Assembly: GCF_038719015.1 (NCBI RefSeq)
Contig: NZ_CP152276.1
Coordinates: 1,746,001 to 1,810,000 of the forward strand
DNA length: 64,000 nt
Source: Nguyenibacter vanlangensis
GTDB taxonomy: Bacteria > Pseudomonadota > Alphaproteobacteria > Acetobacterales > Acetobacteraceae
Direction of reading: 5' to 3'
Shown here: piece by piece, positions 59,308-64,000 of the stretch
Layout: each line of letters begins with the position of its first letter
Position numbering within the stretch: the stretch's first letter is position 1
Position numbers and translations under genes: made by a program
Notes under the pieces: model-generated
Databases searched by the model: none
Told to the model about the DNA's origin: nothing
What the model saw: the letters and a program-made list of their open reading frames with translations, nothing else

Positions 59308-60670
59308 CCTCTTGCTCAAGGACGGGCAGATCGTCTGGCCCGGCCTCGGAACGGGCCGGGGCTCCGTCGCCGTCCGCGACGGAAAGATCGCCGCCATCCT
59401 CGCCCCGGGCGAAGACATTCCCGCCCATCGTGTGATTCCCTGTCACGGTACCTGGATCATGCCGGGGCTGATCGACCCGCACACCCATTTCGGTTTTGGA
59501 GCGGGCGACGACGATTTCCGCACGGAATCCCGCTCGGCGGCGCTGGGTGGCGTCACGTCCTATCTCAGTTTCCACCGCTCCGCCGACCTCGCGGATTCCA
59601 CCCCCCGCTGGATCGCCGCCGGCGAACGGCTTTCCTGTCTCGATTTCGGCTGCCATTTCGGCCTGACCAGCCTGCGCCACGTCGCCCAGTTGCCCGAGGT
59701 CATGGAGCGTTTCGGCGTCAATTCAGCGAAACTCTACCTGATGTACAAAGGCGCTTCCGGTGCCGCGAAGGGCTTCACCGAAATCGACGACGGGCTACTG
59801 TTCGCGGCAATGCGCCAACTGGCATCCCTGTCCGGCTCGGTGCTGGGTGTGCATTGCGAGAATGTCGAAGTCATTCCCGGCCTGCGTACTCCGCTGCGCG
59901 AAGCCGGCCGCGACGATCTGGCGGCCTGGGACGAACAGAGCCCCGATTTCCTCGAAGCCGAGAACGTGTTCCGCGTCGGCTATTTCAGCGAAAAGACACG
60001 CTGCCGGGTCAACATCGTACACCTGTCGGCCGGCGAGGGGCTCGATATCGTCCAGATGCTGCGCGCTCGCAGCCATCCCGCCCCGATAGAGGTCGAGACC
60101 TGCGCCCACTACCTGTCCCTGTCGACCGACAGCACCGCCGGCCTGCTGGGCAAGGTCAATCCCCCGCTGCGCGGCCGGCGCGATGTCGACGCCTTGTGGA
60201 ACGGCATTGCAAAAGGGCAGATTCTCACCGTCGGTTCCGATCACGTCCCACGCAAGCGCGCGACCAAGGGCCCCGACATATGGCAGGCATCGGCGGGGTT
60301 TCCCGGCATCGCGACCCTGCTGCCGGTGCTGATCACCGAAGGATGGCACCAGCGCGGCATCCCGCCCGAACGCCTGGCGGCCGTCACATCGGCAAACGTC
60401 GCGGCTCTGTATCGCATTCCCGGCAAAGGCTCCATGCGGGTCGGCGACGACGCCGACCTGGTGGTCGTCGATCCCGATTGCGAAAGGGTGGTGCAGGCGG
60501 CGACGCTGGAATCGCACTCCGACTATTCGCCGTACGAGGGGATGACATTGCGTGGCTGGCCGTCCCTGACAGTTGCCGGAGGCCGCGTCATGATGGAAAA
60601 CGGCACCCTGACGGACGAAGCGGAGACACGTCGCGGCCGCTATCTCCACCGTACGTCCGGCGCGGGGTGA
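59291..60670 (+). CDS. Dihydropyrimidinase/allantoinase-like cyclic amidohydrolase
   Basis: A 459-residue amidohydrolase with a full binuclear metal set: His64 and His66 (DPHTHFGFG), the carbamylated Lys153 (LYLMYKGASG), His188 (LGVHCENVE), His244 (NIVHLSAGEG) and Asp317 (VGSDHVPRKR). It resembles hydantoinases, dihydroorotases and allantoinases that open cyclic amides or imides. ATG 59291 overlaps the aconitase end by 17 bp; ATG 59297 is an alternative. In this cluster it could open a cyclic amide to the acyclic diacid used by the next enzymes. Substrate not known. Confidence 0.9.
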   Translation: MTMKADLLLKDGQIVWPGLGTGRGSVAVRDGKIAAILAPGEDIPAHRVIPCHGTWIMPGLIDPHTHFGFGAGDDDFRTESRSAALGGVTSYLSFHRSADLADSTPRWIAAGERLSCLDFGCHFGLTSLRHVAQLPEVMERFGVNSAKLYLMYKGASGAAKGFTEIDDGLLFAAMRQLASLSGSVLGVHCENVEVIPGLRTPLREAGRDDLAAWDEQSPDFLEAENVFRVGYFSEKTRCRVNIVHLSAGEGLDIVQMLRARSHPAPIEVETCAHYLSLSTDSTAGLLGKVNPPLRGRRDVDALWNGIAKGQILTVGSDHVPRKRATKGPDIWQASAGFPGIATLLPVLITEGWHQRGIPPERLAAVTSANVAALYRIPGKGSMRVGDDADLVVVDPDCERVVQAATLESHSDYSPYEGMTLRGWPSLTVAGGRVMMENGTLTDEAETRRGRYLHRTSGAG

Positions 60671-60692
60671 CAACAGGATCAAGGAGAATGTC

Positions 60693-61430
60693 ATGGACGG
60701 TCAGGAGGAAGACGACAGCGCCCGCTCGCTGGGCGAAGCGCTGTTTCGTGACATCCTGGCCCTGATCCATTCGGGCGGGATCGCCCCCGGCGCCACGCTG
60801 GGCGAAGCGACCCTGGCCCGTCAGTTCGGCGTCAGCCGCGGCCCGGTGCGCGAGGCGATACGCCGCCTGCAGGGCATCGGCCTGGTCACCCGCGAGCCTT
60901 TCGCCCGCGCACGCGTGGCATTGCTGGACAGGGCAGCGGTAGACGACCTGTTCGACATGCGCGTCGCACTGGAAGGCCGCGCCTGCGCCCTGGCCGCCAC
61001 CCGCATGGACGAGTCCGCGATCACCTGCCTGCTGGCCGCGCTCGAGCAGGCGCGTCGCCGCGACCTGGGCGATCCCGACATCCCCCCCGACGATTTCGAC
61101 TTTCACCTCCAGTTGATCGAGCATGCGAGCAGCCCGCGCATCTCGGCGGTCTTGGGCGGCGATCTCTATCCGCTGCTCCGGCTCTATCGCCGCTGGTCCG
61201 GCGCCCGGCCGGAACGCAAGAGCGTCGCATACCAGGAACATTGGCAGATCCTGCGCGCAATCCGCTCGCGCGACGCTGACCTGGCCCGCTCGCTGATGGA
61301 ACAGCATATCGAAAAGGCGCGCGCCAACCTCATGACCGCGCTGGACGCATCGCCCACCATCCGACCAGCGCCAGCAGTGCAATCACCAGCGGCACCAGCC
61401 GCTCCGATCCTTCCAGCAGACCAAGCGTAA
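60693..61430 (+). CDS. GntR-family regulator, FCD (FadR-like) subgroup
   Basis: A 245-residue regulator. The N-terminal winged helix reads LGEATLARQFGVSRGPVREA, then IRRLQGIGLVTREPFARARV. The FCD helical domain carries the expected metal-ligand-like residues (DDFDFHLQLIEHASSPRI, EHWQILRAIRSRDADLARSL). FCD proteins answer to diacids and related metabolites. The last about 33 residues are a Pro/Ala-rich tail coded within the antisense end of the permease gene (61330-61430), suggesting an acquired tail. Likely target is the lyase/aconitase divergent promoter. Confidence 0.92.
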   Translation: MDGQEEDDSARSLGEALFRDILALIHSGGIAPGATLGEATLARQFGVSRGPVREAIRRLQGIGLVTREPFARARVALLDRAAVDDLFDMRVALEGRACALAATRMDESAITCLLAALEQARRRDLGDPDIPPDDFDFHLQLIEHASSPRISAVLGGDLYPLLRLYRRWSGARPERKSVAYQEHWQILRAIRSRDADLARSLMEQHIEKARANLMTALDASPTIRPAPAVQSPAAPAAPILPADQA

Positions 61431-62715
61431 CCCCGATCACCGCCAGGGTCGCGAGCGTGCCGGTCGCCGCGCAGAACCGCATCTCGCTACCTCCCCCGGG
61501 TAGCCGCCCCATCACGAATCCGCCGATGCAGGTCGCACACCAGGCGATCAGCAGGTTCAGGCTGGCAAATGTGCCGATCCAGATGAACCACCCCATATAG
61601 GATTCCTGTCCCGGTACCGGCCCCGTCGCAATGCGGATCGCGGCCACCAGCGCCGCCGTTCCGCCCAGCAAGACCAGATTGGGCAGCACCGGCACCCCGC
61701 GCCCGTTGCTGGTGCGGGCAAAGGCGGCGGGCAGCACCCCGTCACGCGCCAGACACAGCAACCCGCGCGCGATGGCGATGCTGCCGGCCGTAATCATCGC
61801 CAGTACGTCGGCAAGGGTCATCGTCATCAGAATGCCCTCGATCGCCGGCCCGCCGTAGCGTGGGTCCGCCGCCAGGGCCAGCAGCGGCATCTCCTGTCCG
61901 CCCAGGCGCCCCGCGTCGGCACCGAACCCGGCCAGGGCCGCAAAGGCCGTCAGCAGGTAGAAGGCCGCATTGACCCAGATCGTCAGGATCATGGCGCACG
62001 GAATGGCCCGCGTCGGGTTGCGGCATTCCTCGGCCAGACTCGCCGCCCCCTCGAAACCGCCATACATGAAAAAGGCGAAGCTCAGCCCCATCATGACACC
62101 GGCCAGCCCGTGCCCCTGCGCCGCCGGCAGCAGACCCGCCTGCGCCACCGCCGGAAGATGCGGCGACTGCACCAGAACCCAGGCGGAGAACAGCCCGACG
62201 GCACCGATCGACACGACGCTGATGGCAAGCTGCAGATGCACCGCCATCGTGATGCCGCGGGAAACCGACAGCGCCACCAGTGCCAGTCCACCCAGCGCCC
62301 CCAGCCACCATGGCAGCACATGGCCGGTCAGATGGTCGGCCATCGTGGCCGCCAGCCCGCCGAAAGTCAGCGTACCGTTGACGAAGGCCGCAATCGCACA
62401 GGCATAGAACAGCAGCCCGAACACGGTGCCCGCCCGACGCCCGAGAGAAAGCTTGAGGTAATCGTACAACGATCCCGGCGTGCGGACCTGCCGCGCGAAA
62501 CCCGCAAAGACACGGGCAACGGCCATCAGCAGAAACGCGGCGATCAGAATGCACAGCGGCACCGCCCCGCCCGCGCCGAAGCCCGAAGCCCCCACCGTCA
62601 CCAGCGGCACGAAGACGATCGCCGAATAGATCGGCCCGACGCCCGAGGCGGCCTGGGCCACCACGTCGGCCAGGCCGAGTTCGCCGCGCAGACGGCCGGA
62701 AGGCGCGGCGGTCAT
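61330..62715 (-). CDS. APC-superfamily amino acid/amide permease
   Basis: A 461-residue permease with about 12 helices. Typical segments are GLADVVAQAASGVGPIYSAI in TM1, YDYLKLSLGRRAGTVFGLLF, and SFAFFMYGGFEGAASLAEEC in TM6. It would import an amino acid, polyamine or cyclic amide using the proton gradient. The start overlaps the stop of the UTRA-type GntR gene (ATGA), so these two are co-translated. Its 3' end overlaps the FCD-type GntR gene in antisense by 101 bp. Confidence 0.9.
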   Translation of the reverse strand: MTAAPSGRLRGELGLADVVAQAASGVGPIYSAIVFVPLVTVGASGFGAGGAVPLCILIAAFLLMAVARVFAGFARQVRTPGSLYDYLKLSLGRRAGTVFGLLFYACAIAAFVNGTLTFGGLAATMADHLTGHVLPWWLGALGGLALVALSVSRGITMAVHLQLAISVVSIGAVGLFSAWVLVQSPHLPAVAQAGLLPAAQGHGLAGVMMGLSFAFFMYGGFEGAASLAEECRNPTRAIPCAMILTIWVNAAFYLLTAFAALAGFGADAGRLGGQEMPLLALAADPRYGGPAIEGILMTMTLADVLAMITAGSIAIARGLLCLARDGVLPAAFARTSNGRGVPVLPNLVLLGGTAALVAAIRIATGPVPGQESYMGWFIWIGTFASLNLLIAWCATCIGGFVMGRLPGGGSEMRFCAATGTLATLAVIGVTLGLLEGSERLVPLVIALLALVGWWAMRPARS

Positions 62716-63554
62716 TCCGTTCCCGCTGCGGGCGGGGCCAGATCGCGCACGCTCAGATGCAGGGCATGCTCGCCATGCCGCAGGCTTTCCGCCGAATAGG
62801 AAAGGAAATATTCGTACCGGTCCGGGCGGTACATCACCATCAGCCGCTCCACGACGCGCCCGGCGGCATCCCGCGCGATTCGCAGCATGGACAGCAGCGG
62901 CGTGCCGATATCCACTCCCAGCGCCTCGGCCGCCGTCGCATCGGCCGCACAGGCGTTGAGGTGCTCGTCGAAATCGTGCAGTTCCACGCCCGCGGCTTCC
63001 AGCGCGGCGGAAACCGGCAGCGTCCCCAATTGCCGGCGCGGCAGGAAACGGGCGAACTCCGCAGGCAGCAGACAGACGGAATGCGATATCGCGGAGCGCG
63101 TGTCCGAGCGCACGCGTTCGATCCGCAGCAACGGCGCATCGACCGGCACGCCCAGCTGTTCAGCCATGACCGGCGACGCATCGACGGTTTCATAACCGAC
63201 GATCCGCACCTGGGTCTTGAAGGCCAGCGAGACCTGATTACGCCGTACCGCAGTCGACTGCATGGCCGCCCGGATCGGGGCCGCGAGCGGAAAGGTCCCG
63301 CGCCCACGCAGGCGACGGATCAGCCCCTCGCTTTCCAGCCGCTTCATCGCCGTGCGCAGCGTAATGCGCGACACGCCGAAGACCTCGGACAGCTCCGCCT
63401 CCGTCGGCATGGGCTCATCCGGCTGGAAACTGCCCTCCATGAGCTTGCGATACAGCACGACGTAGACACGATGATGCAGGGGAATCAGCGATTGTTGCGA
63501 CAGGGGCTCGATATCGCGCAGGGCGGTCTGGACAGTCGGTTTCTTGGCAGCCAT
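62712..63554 (-). CDS. GntR-family regulator, HutC/UTRA subgroup
   Basis: A 280-residue regulator. The winged helix is LHHRVYVVLYRKLMEGSFQP, TEAELSEVFGVSRITLRTAM and KRLESEGLIRRLRGRGTFP. The UTRA ligand domain follows (LGVPVDAPLLRIERVRSD, ISHSVCLLPAEFARFLP, RYEYFLSYSAESLRHGEH). The start 63554 was chosen by domain; the frame is open 63 codons further. It is coupled by ATGA to the permease, and probably controls it and the racemase-type gene in response to the pathway substrate. Confidence 0.93.
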   Translation of the reverse strand: MAAKKPTVQTALRDIEPLSQQSLIPLHHRVYVVLYRKLMEGSFQPDEPMPTEAELSEVFGVSRITLRTAMKRLESEGLIRRLRGRGTFPLAAPIRAAMQSTAVRRNQVSLAFKTQVRIVGYETVDASPVMAEQLGVPVDAPLLRIERVRSDTRSAISHSVCLLPAEFARFLPRRQLGTLPVSAALEAAGVELHDFDEHLNACAADATAAEALGVDIGTPLLSMLRIARDAAGRVVERLMVMYRPDRYEYFLSYSAESLRHGEHALHLSVRDLAPPAAGTE

Positions 63555-63667
63555 GAAAATTCTGGGAACTCGCGTCGGTTTGCCCCGCAATGAAGCACGG
63601 AACGACACGCGTGATCCATCCATCCTCCACGCCCACCGCCCCTCCGGGGGCACGATTGCGGCCGCGG

Positions 63668-64000
63668 TCACGCCACCTCCGGCAGAACGGCCTCCAGCAC
63701 CGGCGCGGACACGCGCACGCCGGCCGCCCGGCGCAGCCACCACGCGCAGGCGATGTTCGACGACAGGATCGGCACGAACCCCGCCTGCCGCGCCGCCAGA
63801 ATCGCCGGCAACGTCAGCAGGCCGGTCCCGCTGATGGCCACCGCCTGCGCATCGCCCGAAATGCCATCCAGCCCCCGCTGAACGTCCGCCGTACCCATCT
63901 CGTAGGCACGGAATGTGTCCGACAGGCTCACCACCTGCACCACGTCATGGCCGGCCGCCTCCCAATAGGCCACGGCCTGCGCCGTCAACGCCTTCTGGTA
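63668..64000 (-). CDS. Asp/Glu racemase/maleate isomerase-type enzyme, C-terminal part
   Basis: The C-terminal 110 residues of an Asp/Glu racemase superfamily enzyme, of the maleate cis-trans isomerase/arylmalonate decarboxylase branch; the 5' part lies beyond the right edge. Visible are YWEAAGHDVVQVVSLSDTFR and AVAISGTGLLTLPAILAARQ followed by ILSSNIACAWWLRRAAG. Where relatives have a catalytic Cys (S-C-[GT]-[GN]-L) this protein has SGTGL, so the second Cys is Gly. It could act as isomerase or decarboxylase using the N-terminal Cys alone, or be altered. Same strand as the permease and GntR pair, which lie downstream of it. Confidence 0.82.
   Translation of the reverse strand, partial: YQKALTAQAVAYWEAAGHDVVQVVSLSDTFRAYEMGTADVQRGLDGISGDAQAVAISGTGLLTLPAILAARQAGFVPILSSNIACAWWLRRAAGVRVSAPVLEAVLPEVA

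Overview
The window reads as accessory DNA from a GC-rich alphaproteobacterium. I infer an acetic acid bacterium (Acetobacteraceae, Gluconacetobacter/Komagataeibacter-like). The reasons are the style of its proteins: an exported molybdenum hydroxylase with a multiheme cytochrome c, NodT-type outer-membrane lipoproteins, many XapX/DoxX/YcaC-type genes, and a stub matching the 3' end of an alphaproteobacterial initiator tRNA. The genus is not proven by anything in the window. There is no rRNA operon, intact tRNA, CRISPR array or recognisable prophage.

Layout. 0-2.6 kb: a TetR repressor between two halves of an RND efflux system, with the same GTGAC-N14-GTCAC operator on both sides. 2.7-6 kb: a decay zone with broken LysR and luciferase-like flavoenzyme genes and two back-to-back insertion sequences (IS5-type, IS1595-type) with clean target duplications. 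6-8.8 kb: a YcaC-type hydrolase, a translationally coupled micro-ORF, a 14-TM exporter and a repeat-rich small protein. 8.8-14.9 kb: an IorAB/Ald-like molybdenum hydroxylase with a triheme cytochrome c, an old-yellow-enzyme reductase, a collapsed alpha/beta hydrolase and a DoxX protein. 15.3-21 kb: a tightly packed minus-strand operon (YcaC hydrolase, XapX, YtcJ-like amidohydrolase, DoxX, exported double-VOC protein, alginate-export-type porin). It faces a PAS histidine kinase, two response regulators and an AraC regulator.

25.7-33.6 kb: a Na+/H+ antiporter, then a LysR-centred xenobiotic-type cluster (metallo-beta-lactamase fold hydrolase, flavin reductase, MFS exporter, FAD monooxygenase, pirin). 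A 72-bp repeated promoter sequence joins two of its transcription units. 34.3-39.4 kb: a complete EmrB-EmrA-NodT tripartite exporter and an AraC regulator. 39.4-43.7 kb: a divergent esterase-like protein, two IS3-family elements without target duplications, and a tRNA-fMet 3' stub with an adjacent terminator, which is a plausible integration scar.

43.7-52.9 kb: probably the remains of an integrative/conjugative element: methyltransferase, LysR and EamA cargo, then a ribbon-helix-helix protein, a VirD2/DUF3363 relaxase, a candidate oriT, a DUF2840 protein, a DUF2786/DUF7168 protein and an istB stump. No integrase, coupling protein or mating-pair genes are present in the window. 53-64 kb: a TonB receptor and what looks like a catabolic cluster: a PEP mutase/isocitrate lyase-family lyase divergent from a divergent aconitase, a cyclic-amide hydrolase, an FCD-type GntR, an APC permease, a UTRA-type GntR and an Asp/Glu-racemase-type enzyme cut by the window edge. 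Gene content suggests hydrolysis of a cyclic amide, isomerisation, hydration and retro-aldol cleavage of a branched dicarboxylate. This is the best candidate for an undescribed system, but the substrate is inference only.
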